Positions 49,634-60,245 of a DNA stretch of 64,000 nucleotides are shown here, piece by piece (positions within the stretch are counted from its first letter, which is position 1; each line of letters opens with the position of its first letter). Under the pieces are notes generated by a model. That model saw only the letters and a list, made by a program, of their open reading frames with translations, was not told the DNA's origin and did not search any database. Source of the DNA: Agapanthus africanus (taxonomy: Eukaryota; Streptophyta; Magnoliopsida; Asparagales; Amaryllidaceae); the NCBI GenBank assembly GCA_030015575.1, contig JASDDO010000016.1:175706815-175770814 (forward strand), given 5' to 3'. The position numbers and the translations under genes were made by a program.

Positions 49634-52600
49634 CTAAGGCCAGCTGCTGTAGTATCTCATACCTAGCATCCCGAATAATCTCTCAAACTGTATCTGGGGA
49701 ATAGCCTTCGTGAATGGATCCGCAGTGTTGTCCTTCGTATCTACTCTCCTGACCTCGATCTCCCGGCGATCAACTATCTCCCTGATCAGGTGATACCGCC
49801 TCAGAATATGTCTGGACTTCTGATGGGACCTGGGTTCCTTGGCTAACGCCACAGCTCCATTGTTATCGCAATACAGAGGTATTGGATGCTCAATGGATGG
49901 AACCACACCAAGTTCACTAATGAACTTCTTGATCCAGACAGCCTCTTTGGCAGCATCGTTGGCAGCGATGTATTCAGCCTCCATCGTTGAGTCTGCAACG
50001 GTATCCTGTTTGGAACTCTTCCAACATACCGCCCCTCCATTGAGGGTAAAGACAAAACCCGAATGCGACTTAGAGTCGTCCTTATCACTTTGGAAGCTGG
50101 AATCGGTAAAGTACTCCACCTGGAGTTCTCCGTTACCATACACCAAGAACATCTCCTTAGTCCTTCGTAAGTACTTGAGAATGTTCTTCACAGCTGTCCA
50201 ATGACTCTCTCCTGGATCTGCTTGATACCGACTCACTACACTTAGTGAGTATGCTACATCGGGTCTGGTACATAGCATCGCATACATGATAGAGCCTACT
50301 GCCGAAGCATAGGGTATCCCTTGCATGCGAGCTCTCTCCAAATCAGTCTTGGGAGACATCTCTTCGGAGAGAGTGAGTCCAGAGATCGTGGGCTGATTCC
50401 CACGCTTGGATTCTTCCATACTAAACCTCTTTAGTATGGTGTCAATGTACCTGGATTGGGACAATCCCAGTATCCGTTTAGATCATGATTCCCAATATGC
50501 AGGAGGCATCACCTAGATCTTTCATTGAGAATCTCTGTGATAAGAAGAGCTTGACTGATTGCAGCATAGGAATATCATTTCCTATCAAGAGTATGTCGTC
50601 CACGTACAATACGAGGAAGACTACCTTACCCTCTGCCACCTTCTTATAGATACAAGGTTCATCTATATTTTTGATGAAGTCAAACTCTTTGACTACAACA
50701 TCAAAACAGATGTTCCAACTCCGCGATGCTTGCTTTAACCCATAAATGGATTTAAGCAGCTTGCACACCTTTCCGCTGCTCCCACTATCTACGAAACCCT
50801 CTGGCTGAGTCATGTACACGCACTCTTCTAAATCACCGTTTAGAAAGGCGGTCTTAACATCCATTTGCCAGATTTCGTAGTCATGATATGCAGCAATGGC
50901 AAGTAAGATCCGGATGGACTTAAGCATAGCTACTGGAGAAAAGGTTTCGTCATAGTCCACACCTGGTCGTTGACGAAATCCCTTTGCTACAAGTCTAGCT
51001 TTGAAAGTCTCAACTTTTCCATCTACACCAAATTTCTTTTTAAAGATCCACTAGCTCCCAATGGGTTTTACCCCTTCAGGAGCATTTTCCAAAGTCCATA
51101 CTTTGTTGGTATACATGGATTCCATCTCAGATCGCATTGCATCCAGCCATTTCACAGAGTCACCACTCGTGATGGCCTGCTCGAAACTAGTCGGTTCATC
51201 ATCATCCATGATGCAATCCTCGCTTCCACCATCAATGAGAAAACCGTAGTATCTCTCAGATGGACGAGAAACCCTACTAGATCGGCGGAGAGGCTGGGGT
51301 TCGTCGGGTACTACTGAATCCTCTGGTTCCACTAAATCATCTGTTGTAGTTTGTTCTGCTGGAACTTCTTCCAATTCTACCTCAGAGCCACTAATTTCTT
51401 TTTCAACAAATTCCTTTTCTAAAAAGGTGGCGTGCCGAGAAACAAACACCTTTTGTTCTTCGGTGTGGTAGAAGATATACCCGCGCGAATGTTTGGGATA
51501 TCCAATAAACTTGCACAGAATAGACCTTGCGCCGAGTTTGTCCGGATTTTGTGTTTTCACATATGCCGGACAACCCCATATCCTGATATAATTAAGATAT
51601 GGTCTCTTTCCTTTCCATATCTCATATGGAGTGGTTGGCACAGATTTGGTAGGAACCATATTCAATAGGTCTGCAGCTGTCTCCAGTGCATACCCCCAGA
51701 AGGAAATAGGTAACTCTGCTGTACTCATCATAGAGCGCACCATATCTAATAGGGTGCGATTCCTCCGCTCAGATACACCGTTGTGCTGTGGTGTATAAGG
51801 AGGAGTACGCTGAGAGAGAATCCCATTCTCTTTTAGATAATCTAGGAACTCACCGCTTAAGTATTCACCTCCTCGATCAGATCGAAGAATCTTAATACTT
51901 TTGCCCGTTTGGTTCTCTACTTCGTGTTTATATTCCCTGAATTTCTCAAAAGCTTCAGACTTGTGTTTCATCAGGAACACATATCCGAATCTTGAGAGAT
52001 CGTCAGTGAATGTAATGAAGTAGGAAGAACCTGACCTGGCATGCGTAGACATGGGACCGCATACATCACTATGTACCAGTCCTAAGAGCTCGGTAACTCT
52101 TTCTCCGTGTCCACTAAACGGAGCTTTGGTCATTTTTCCTTTGAGACATGAATGGCAAGTATCATAAGATGATAATTCGAACGGATTCAAATAACCATCC
52201 TTATGTAACTTAGCCAGTCGTGTCGCATTGATATGACCAAGTCTACAATGCCACAAATAGGATTCGTTCATGTCTGAACTTTTCCTTTTGTGTGTGGTTT
52301 GTATATTCAGGACTGTATTCTGATTTAGAATGAATATGCCATTATGTAACGAGCCTGATGCAATCAACTTTTGATCTAGGAATATGTTCATAACATTATC
52401 CTGTACTACAAAATTATATCCCTCTTTACTCAATAAAGAAACTGATATAATGTTGCACATCATGTTCGGTATATAATAGCACTCATTTAGAATCAGTGTA
52501 TTACGACTCGGCAATACAAGGTGATATTCGCCAACTGCTTTGGCTACAATACTTGCACCGTTCCCTACTTGAACGGAATGATCACCTTTTCCCAGTTCTC

Positions 52601-52862
52601 TACCTTTACGTAGCCCATGTAACTGTTTACATATGTGGGATCCTGATCCGGTATCTAATACCCAGGACGTAGGGTGAACTGAGAAACAGTTCTCAATAAC
52701 AAACACACCTGAAGAAGATGCATCAACATGCATGTTCTTTTGGGCGGCGTGAGAATCCAGATATTCTCCTGTTTCCTGTTCAGTCTTATAACTCTTATAA
52801 GAAAGAATGGGTCTAACGTTCCCTTGCTCAGTACAATAATCAGGTTCAGTCAATACATCCAT
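49634..52862 (-). pseudogene. Element E gag-less pol: protease-integrase-RT-RNaseH, two lesions
   Basis: The first ATG in frame is at 52862 (MDVLTEPDYCTEQ); the frame itself is open further upstream to about 52943. About 60 residues without gag or CCHC knuckle lead to SSSGVFVIENCFS and the protease WVLDTGSGSH (Asp near residue 70). Integrase follows: WHCRLGHIN, CHSC, SDVCGPMSTHARSGSSYF, LRSDRGGEYL and QHNGVSERRN, all catalytic residues present. RT has WLDAMRSEMESMYTNKVW, AFLNGDLEECVY and YVDD (50595-50606). RNaseH has TDSSFQSDKDD, MEAEYIA and YCDNN and ends MRYYSSWP. Lesions: an AAG-to-TAG stop (51051-51053) at the GSKWIFKK position, and a 14-bp deletion between two GATCTA repeats near 50480 that shifts frame. 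Otherwise it is remarkably intact. Confidence 0.9.
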
Positions 52863-53334
52863 TTTATTATCTTGATTATGGCATGAAATGGTCGCTACCT
52901 GGAGAGAGAGAGAAGAAAACACTTTTAGCGTATGCTCTTGCAAGATTAGATTGGTTATAATCTTATCTAATCAGGATGTCTCCCACTGTTTTTATCAAAT
53001 CTACCTTAAAACCCTAAAAGGTAAGATTAGCCGGGATTAATTACACCCTGCAACTTCGTCAATCTTTCAGCCAGATCAGTGTCGGTACTTTGAGGGAGGT
53101 TCCCCGTGCTTTCGCACGAACCTAATTAATGTAAACGTCGTTTTCCCAGAGGCGTAACCTCGTTAACACTTTTCTAGACACCTACTTGAATGACTAATTG
53201 TCCTGTGTAAAACTCTCCCAGGAGTAACTCTTACTCGCAGTGGGTATCAGGATCCAACTATCTCATAGGAGGTATGCAATCTCATTGCAAATTTCAACAC
53301 TTGAAATTCCCGATAATATTTTTACCCCTAGCAT

Positions 53335-53545
53335 CCTATGACCTTGACGCAGGCCAACAAACCATAGTGCGCTAGTCAAGTTCAACCCGTTATTTCTTGA
53401 TTCAATTAAACCCACCCGCACGACCCTTGACGCAGGCCAACAATGTCGCACGACTACCCTAATCGAATCTGCTCATATGCATAAACAGATATATATTAGT
53501 TAGCTACCGCACACTACGCCTTGACGCAGGCCAACAAGCGTAGCA
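53335..53545 (-). promoter_or_regulatory. Three-hairpin array, element E (core triplet TGC)
   Basis: In sense orientation all three loops read TTGTTGGCCTGCGTCAAGG without a difference, at plus-strand 53342-53360, 53425-53443 and 53519-53537. The outer arms are the CTATG/CATAG, ACGAC/GTCG and CTACG/CGTAG types found at the same positions in the other elements. TTGGC/GTCAA form an inner stem around CTGC. Confidence 0.75.
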
Positions 53546-53678
53546 CGAATACTAAATAATATCTATCTGAAATGACGGAGGGCTACGCAGGTTTTTCAGA
53601 AAAACCCTGAGCGTAATGAACATGATATTGTCGTAGAATCGTGTAGTTTTTGAAAAGGAGTGTTTTGAGGCTTTTCTT

Positions 53679-53924
53679 AGTTTCGCTAAAGGGGTCACTC
53701 CCGGTGAAGGGATCGTCGGCCCTTTCCTCATCGAATAAGGTGCAGGATATATCATATATACCGCTGTGCAAAGCAAAACACTAAAAGCAATCAAAAGACA
53801 AACCGCGTTTTGTAGCATCTGCCAGTTTCGCTAAAGGAGTCACTCCCGGTGAAGGGATCTCGGTCCTTTCCTCATCGAATAAGGTGCAGGATATATCGTA
53901 TATATCACTGTGCAAAGCAAAACT
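53679..53924. repeat. Tandem leader duplication, element E
   Basis: Units 53679-53780 and 53824-53924 at 145-bp spacing. Both start AGTTTCGCTAAAGG and contain CACTCCCGGTGAAGGGATC. The doublet is shared with B and C. Confidence 0.8.
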
Positions 53925-55542
53925 GTAGCTACCCTTTTTATAAAGTTTTTGATTCTACAACATCTTTAGGATTCTTTTCTTTTATTAATCTCATTAATAA
54001 AAATCCCATCAGCTTATGCTTCCTAAGCATCACAGAAGAAACGGAAGCAGTAATATTTATATATCAACATATATATATAGTATAAGCAATCGTCTCAGGC
54101 AGTAATATGATCTCATCACAGAACATTGCAGCAGAAGAACATATATGAAATATTGGATATACTAGGACGTCCGTGTTTTCAATACGAGCCTGTATAAAAC
54201 ACGGATTCCACGGTCGCGACGAATAGCCAAACCCACATCCCAAGACCCCTACGAGAGCGGCAAGTAACACTGCCAATTCTAGGGTTAGAAGACCCGATCT
54301 CGACTCCTCGAGATGGCCTCCCACTGGACCCTAGAACCCGGTCACTTGTGCTCCCCACCTTGGGTCTACCTAATGCGGAAAAGTAAATAATATACACTGG
54401 TGACAGCAACCGCAACCTGGAAGTGCCCCAAATAAAAGAATATTACATTACAAATGAATTTTACATGAATGAAAATAAAAACCCTCATCTCACATAAAAC
54501 CCCCGGCTATTCTGATCGCGACGATCCAATATAACATATCACAGCAACACATAATATCTCATATCATCAACGTAAGTAAATATGCGCATCCCAATTGTCG
54601 TTGACATATAGCAACGAAACCGGCGATATCACATATTACACTTACGGTCACAGAAAAGAAAGTGTAAAACTACAATATTTGGAATCCACAATCACTTTAG
54701 ACATCATAAATCCGAAATATCACATACTCCGCATTTCATGCCTAACTCTATGAATTCCACATATTGTATTACATTCCAGATAAATATACAGTATTAAACT
54801 TTCCGAACAGATAATCAAACACCCAAAATTTCCCAAAGTGCTCAACTCTTGAGCGGAGTTCAAATAATCCCAGAATATGTTACAGTACCGGTGATCCAGC
54901 CGTAGAAGGGTCAAGCCAACGCCTCACATGTGGCACGCCGTACTACCCCAAACCCGAAGGTTCAAAAGGCAGTTCAAGACGGTCACATAATCGAGTTAAG
55001 GTTTGTTGTCTTCTAGAGGGTCCACCGCTTAACTTGTACAATTTTCCCGAAAGATTTAAACCCGAATAAATTTCAACACTTGAAAGTTTGACGTACCGGG
55101 AAACAGTAAGTTAATGATATCCGTTCAAATAGTTTAACAGTTTCTAAATATCCGGAAAGAAATACGAATTTAAAATTTCCGATCGAGTCTACTATTACAA
55201 AACAAACCCCAGAATTTTAAACACCTGGAACAGATTAAAAATATCCAGAATGGTCAGCAAGTACCTACGGGAATTACCATCAAGGCCACGTGTCAAGATC
55301 TCATAGTTCCGCCGCGGAACCGCCGCATCAACCATGTTCCTGCCGCGGTTCCGCGCTCTGTTGGTGGAATTGTGGGCACGTGTTTCATGTTAATTCTTAG
55401 AATTCCCTGCTGATTTTTTTCCATATTTTTAATTCAGAAAAATCCCAAAATTTAAAAAATTTCCAGAGAGGGGTCAAGTTTCGTCGTTTCGGGTTCGATC
55501 GGAGTTTTAACTTCGTAAACACATCGCCTAATGCTCTAGCTA

Positions 55543-55555
55543 GGCTCTGATACCA
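55543..55555 (-). promoter_or_regulatory. Relic primer binding site, element E
   Basis: The minus strand reads TGGTATCAGAGCC, a perfect family site, but it lies 220 bp away from the LTR. Because neither LTR contains the intervening 220 bp, this site did not prime the copy that inserted here. Confidence 0.8.
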
Positions 55556-55556
55556 C

Positions 55557-55776
55557 TGTAGGTCAGGCAGCCACCGCATCCAATGGGGTCGCCGTGGCAC
55601 CAACGGGTCCCTCAGCCGCTACTTTTTACGCATGCCCCCTCGCGAGGACTACAACCCACCGGAACACCTTCCGGTCTCGGGACACCCTGGGGGTAAGAGC
55701 CTATGCTTCGCCACACTATCACACAGTGAGAACCCCCCATAGGTCGACATCCAATGCCTAGTAGCTCTGATACCTC
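55557..55776 (-). other. 220-bp GC-rich segment between LTR and relic primer site of E
   Basis: The segment is bounded by a direct repeat of about 20 bp, GCTCTGATACCWCTGTAGG, at 55544-55561 and 55764-55781. It is clearly GC-richer than the surrounding leader and has no counterpart in A, B, C, D or G. The LTR-proximal repeat (55764-55776) supplies a primer-site-like AGGTATCAGAGC. It looks like sequence gained by template switching at a primer site, possibly from another initiator-Met-primed element. The origin is not identifiable here. Confidence 0.75.
55764..55776 (-). promoter_or_regulatory. LTR-adjacent, probably active primer binding site of E
   Basis: The minus strand reads GAGGTATCAGAGC directly after the LTR terminus CCTACA. 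It differs from the consensus by A for T at the first position of TGGTATCAGAGC. The equal LTR lengths imply reverse transcription was primed here. Confidence 0.65.
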
Positions 55777-57964
55777 TGTAGGGTTCCTAGGCACTCTTGT
55801 GAAGGTTCTTAAGGCATCAAACATGCCCGGATTAAATTTTAGACGTGCCGAACAACCCAAAGCCGGGATCTTTGCTAGATTATTAGGGTTTTATATGCAA
55901 GATGATAACTTTTATCTAAGTGTGAGGGATTACAACCTTTGTAGTCCGCTCCTTCACTTCACAAGCTCCGAGTAGAAGTCCCTTTGCCACGATCCACGAT
56001 CTCCCGGACTCATGAGAGGCTCCACGACTCGAACGATCCATTCTAGCTTGTCGTATTCCAAATCTCCGATGATCTACCTTGAAGTCGCTTCGACTCAAGC
56101 TTTCTCACTCAAAAGAGAAGAACACCCTAATCACATGGGCTAGATGAGATGAGGATGAGAGAGTAGTGATTTTGCTTTCTTTTAATATCATTTTCTCATT
56201 TTATTTCATCACTTAAGAAAATCTAGCAAGCTTTTCTTTCAAGAGAGAAGAAGAAGATAATGGAAAAAGAATAATGAATTATCTTTCTTTTGTGATGAAT
56301 AGAAATCTATATGATTGAATTGTGAACCACGGTCAAGGATGATAGGATGAGAATGAGTAGAGAAACAACTAGGGTTAGGGTTTGGTTTGGTTTAGAATGT
56401 GTCATCACAAAAGATCTTTGTAATGACAAAAGAAAGAAAGCTTCTAGAAGGAACTTGAAGCATCCAACCCTAATCAAACCTTAACCTCAATTAATCATCC
56501 TTAAACATGTTTAACAATTAATCATATCATGTCACAATAATATATATCACATATATATTATATATTTGCAACAAAAGAAAATAATACAATTAACATATAT
56601 CGCATATATATCAATGTATCATCCAGTGAGAAAATGAAATAATAAAGCAAGCCAATATTAGTTAATATAATAATATATCATATATATTATTATATATTAA
56701 ATCATCGAATCAACACTTGATCCGACGAACCGGCTATATCGAATATAACCGACTAATATATCATGTACCGATTCATCGAATCAACACTTGATCCGATGAC
56801 CCGGTTCAAATCTAAATATCGCGAGAATATAATACGGTATCCCATATCGCATTATTCTCGGTCCTGCACATATCACATATGTGCCTCTACTCCGTTTCGC
56901 CTGAGCCAAGAAACCTCTGTGTAGGACTCTAAAGAATCGTCAATACGCCGGTAGCAGGTGATGATCATATCAAACACCCACAAGCTGCAAGCGGTCAGCT
57001 AAACGTAACAGCCACCCAGGTATTCAGCGATCAGAAGATCAACAAGCTAGCCTGTCCGTTCTCCTGTGAATCCGATCAGTAACACTCCCGTACAGTCTGG
57101 TCTGTTCGTCTGATATGTCGCATATCAAGTCTAGGGGTGGTATACGTCAGACCCCAGTAACCGATAAGTCGTGTCGATGTATGGCTCATAACGGGTCGAG
57201 AAACTACTAGTAACACTTACCAGTAAATCTCTATATCAGCCCTGGCCAGGGACTTCCAGTTATAGCCAATCGAACACAGCACAACATCAACTCCCTATAC
57301 CGGGAGAGACGAATCCCCTCCTATCGCTCATTGCCTCCATGTGATTCGGGACTGTACCCAAAAGCCACCGTTTTGCACGCCCTCTTGGACGTGGTAAGGT
57401 GGAAATCAAAGCACAGTGGGAATCACACAAGACTCTATGACGATCTCGGGTCTTCAGACTACCCTGTACCTGTGTCACCGGAGAACTGCCATCTGACGTG
57501 TGGTATATCACCATCTGGGAGTTCTCGGCGAGTCCGTCCAGTGTACCCAGTCTCTACTGAGCACCCGTACACCATCTCTGATGTCTAACACCGATGGATA
57601 TGGGATCATCCATCGCCCATCATATGGGTCAAGATGCGTATACGCTAGTCTACTCTGGTGTATCGATGCCCTGTCTCGATATACCCTCGACTAGGAACAG
57701 TTATAAGATGTACTCATCGACTACAGCGGCCCCACTAGTATGATCTCATTATAGTCCCAGTAGTCGAGTACAAGTCCTAAGGGCTTTATCAACATGTGAG
57801 AGTAAAACAGTAAACCAGTACAAGTCAACATGTTAAGATAAAGTGAAACCAAATAGCATACTATCATGACGAGCAAGAAAGTCTTCTCTATATATAACCA
57901 AGCATCCATTATAATATACATCATATGTACAACAATGGCCTCTAGGGCATATACATAACTAACA
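55777..57964 (-). repeat. 5' LTR of element E
   Basis: 2188 bp, partner of 47432-49619. The sequence right of it (CCATC at 57965) is the target duplication followed by the remainder of solo LTR F. Confidence 0.95.
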
Positions 57965-58307
57965 CCATCTACATAGGTCGAGAAGGTATACGCTAGTCTA
58001 CTCTGGTATATCGATGCCCCGTCTCGATACACCCACGACTAGGGACCTTGAAGGATGTACTTATGGACTACCATGTCCCCATTAGTATGATCTGTATCAT
58101 AGTCCAGGTAGTCAAGTACACATCCTAAGGGCTTTACCAACATGTAACAGAGAGACAATCAGTGTACACGTTAAGGTAAAGAGTAACAAGATAGCATATA
58201 ATCATGTCGAGCAAGAAAGTCCTCCCTATATATGTCCAAGCATCCACTACAATATACATCTCATGTATAGTAATGGCCTCTAGGGCATACATATAACTAA
58301 CACATAG

Positions 58308-58949
58308 TATTCGTGCTACGTTTGTTGACTATAGTTAAGGCGTAGTGTACGGTAGCTAAGTGATGTCTTCCTACACTGCATATGATGCAGATTAATTCGG
58401 ACATTCATGCGACTTTGTTGACCATAGTTAAAGGTCATGTGAGTGGGTCTAATTAATCAAGAAATGACTGGTAGAACTTGACTGGTACTTATGATTTGTT
58501 GACCATAGTTAAGGTCATAGGTACTAAGGATAAAAACCACATCGGGAATTTCAATTGTTGAAATTTGCAATGAGATTGCATACTTTCCATATGATGGTTG
58601 GATCCCGATCCCACTGTGGGCAATAGTTGCTCCCAGGAGAGTTTTGCAGTTTACAATTAGCTAACCCATTAGGTGTCTAGAAAGGTGTTAACGGGGCTAC
58701 GCCTCTGGAAAGACGAGGTTTACTTTAATTAGGTCTGTGCGAAAGCACGGGGAACCTCCCTCAAGTACCGACATTGGCCTGGCTGAACGGTTAGCGAAGT
58801 TGTAGACTGTAATTAATCCTGGCTAGTTTTCTTTTTAAGGTTTGAAAGAAAAACTTGATTAAAGCAGTGGGAGACATCGATTAGATAAGATAATAACCAA
58901 TCTGATCTTTGTAAGAGATTTCGCTGAGTGTATTCTTTTCTCTCTCTTA
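58308..58949 (+). other. Element G untranslated leader, second part
   Basis: The leader resumes after F. It carries the three-hairpin array, TTTCAATTGTTGAAATTT at about 58547 (a variant of the TCAAGTGTTGA hairpin) and the conserved stretch GTACCGACATTGGCCTGGCTGAA before the gag start. The final pyrimidine run is TTCTTTTCTCTCTCTTA. Confidence 0.75.
58316..58521 (+). promoter_or_regulatory. Three-hairpin array, element G (core triplet ATA)
   Basis: Hairpins at 58316-58345 (CTACG/CGTAG), about 58408-58440 (GAC/GTC plus flanks) and 58488-58521 (CTTATGA/TCATAGG). The loops share TTGTTGACCATAGTTAA; the first has T for C at one position. TTGAC/GTTAA can pair around CATA, so both strands of the inner stem changed relative to A, B and E while staying paired. 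Confidence 0.75.
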
Positions 58950-60245
58950 ATGGCAGATACCAATAACAGGACTCAAGCTTCTACTAGATAAAAATAAACC
59001 GAATGGGACCAATTATAAAGACTGGCTAAGGAATCTTAACATTGCCTTGACTTATGATACGGTATCATATGTCCTCACGGCTCCAGCCCCGCCCGTCCCA
59101 GGTCTAAAATCCTCAGTTGCGGATATTGAAGTCCGCAAGAAATGGAACGCTGACTGTGCCACGGCCAAATGCCTCGCGCTTGCATCGATGGATAACACAC
59201 ATCAAAAGCAGCACGAGAATATGGACGTTCACGCCATATTCCTCCATACAAAGGAGTTGTATCGAGAGCAATCCCGCGTATTACGATACGAAGCATCAAG
59301 AAAACTGTTTCAGATGCGAATGGCCCCTGGCACACCAGTAGGAGAGTAGGAGACCATGTTCTGAAGATGAAAGCTCTTATAGAAGAGCTTGAGGACCTTG
59401 GATGGACAATGGATAATGAACAATATACGGATATTATTCTGCAGTCCCTTCCCTCCACCTTTTCTCAATTTATAGTTAACTTCAACATGCACAACATGGA
59501 GAAGGAACTTCCTGAACTCCTTAATATGTTAAGGAGTGCAGAGAGCACACTGAAATCAGTGAAAAATCCCTCTTTGAGTGTTGGGCAATCTTCCTCTTCT
59601 CGCCCAAAGGCTAAGGCCAAGGGAAATATGAAGAAGAAGCCTACTAATCCTAGGGGAGGAGTTAAAAGGGTTAAGGGGAAGGACAAGTCCAAAGCTGGAG
59701 AATCGGGGAAAGGGGAATGTTATCACTGCCACAAAACAGGATATTGGAAGCGCAACTGCACGGAGTACTTAAATCTCAAGAAGAAGCATGGGGATGCTTC
59801 CGCTTCAGGTGTGTTTGTGACAGAAAACTGTTTTTCAATAAACTCTGCTTCCTGGGTATTAGATACCGGTTCAGCTTCACACATTTGCAATTCTATGCAG
59901 GGGCTGAGAAATATCAAGGTTTTGAAGACAGGTGACCATACTCTCCGCGTTGGAAATGGTTCCAATGTACATACAGTTGTAGTGGGAGATTATCACTTGG
60001 GGTTGCCATCTGGGTGTATATTGGTTTTGAACCCATGTTATTATGTACCTTGTATGCTTTGTAATATAATATCCGTTTCCTTGTTAGACAATGAAGGATA
60101 TAATTTTGTATTGCAGAACAATGTTATGAACATTCACCTAAATCAAATGTTGGTTGGGTATGGTACGCTTAATAACGGGATATACGTCCTAAATCAACAC
60201 ACAGTTTTCAACATACAACACACTAATAAAAGAAAACTTTCATAA
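58950..60245 (+). pseudogene. Element G gag and protease, broken
   Basis: The ATG at 58950 opens only a 13-codon frame. The gag frame (GLKLLLDKN, NYKDWLRNLNIALTYD) is offset by one and has no early ATG. Gag continues to FLHTKELYREQ. An 8-bp tandem duplication (GTAGGAGA, 59338-59353) then creates a stop and shifts frame. It resumes at HVLKMKALIEELEDLGW, QYTDIILQSLPSTFSQF, a Lys-rich region and the zinc knuckle at 59718-59759. There the conserved His is Tyr (CYHCHKTGYWKRNC), so zinc binding is doubtful. Protease carries WVLDTGSASH (DTG at 59862-59870). The frame ends at 60245, just before the integrase HCRLGH. Confidence 0.85.

Larger units (their letters stand above)
52863..55542 (-). other. 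Element E untranslated leader
   Basis: About 2.7 kb, non-coding. Reading on the minus strand it has the GCGGAACC/GGTTCCGC hairpin (55314-55354), leader hairpins with CTCAACTCTTGAG and TTCAACACTTGAA cores (54840, 55073), the tandem doublet (53679-53924) and the three-hairpin array (53335-53545). It ends with a CT-run and CCAGGTAGCGACCATTTC, where the C element has ATG. Confidence 0.75.
47432..57964 (-). mobile_element. Copia element E (gag-less type), complete and youngest
   Basis: 10.5 kb on the minus strand: 5' LTR 57964-55777, second primer site, 220-bp extra segment, relic primer site, leader, pol 52862-49634, polypurine tract, 3' LTR 49619-47432. It is flanked by the perfect duplication CCATC (47427-47431 and 57965-57969). 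Both LTRs are 2188 bp with about 15 substitutions by eye and no length change (about 0.7%). It is the only element whose two full LTRs and complete interior are in the window. Confidence 0.95.
45560..58302 (-). mobile_element. Solo LTR F (copia), split by nested element E
   Basis: Parts 45560-47431 and 57970-58302 make about 2.2 kb. On the minus strand they begin TGTTAGTTATATGTATGCCC and end GTAACCCAACA. Both outer flanks are G leader and no internal region adjoins, so it is a solo LTR left by LTR-LTR recombination. The duplication is CTTAG (45555-45559) versus CATAG (58303-58307), one mismatch. Element E sits inside with its own duplication. The intact site near 46870 shows what copy 2 of the giant LTR interrupted in B. 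Confidence 0.8.

Noticed and set aside
55557..55776. The 220-bp segment considered as a small TRIM or MITE insertion
   Set aside because: It has no TG...CA or inverted terminal repeats of its own. The flanking direct repeat is primer-site sequence, and LTR lengths argue that it was present during reverse transcription.
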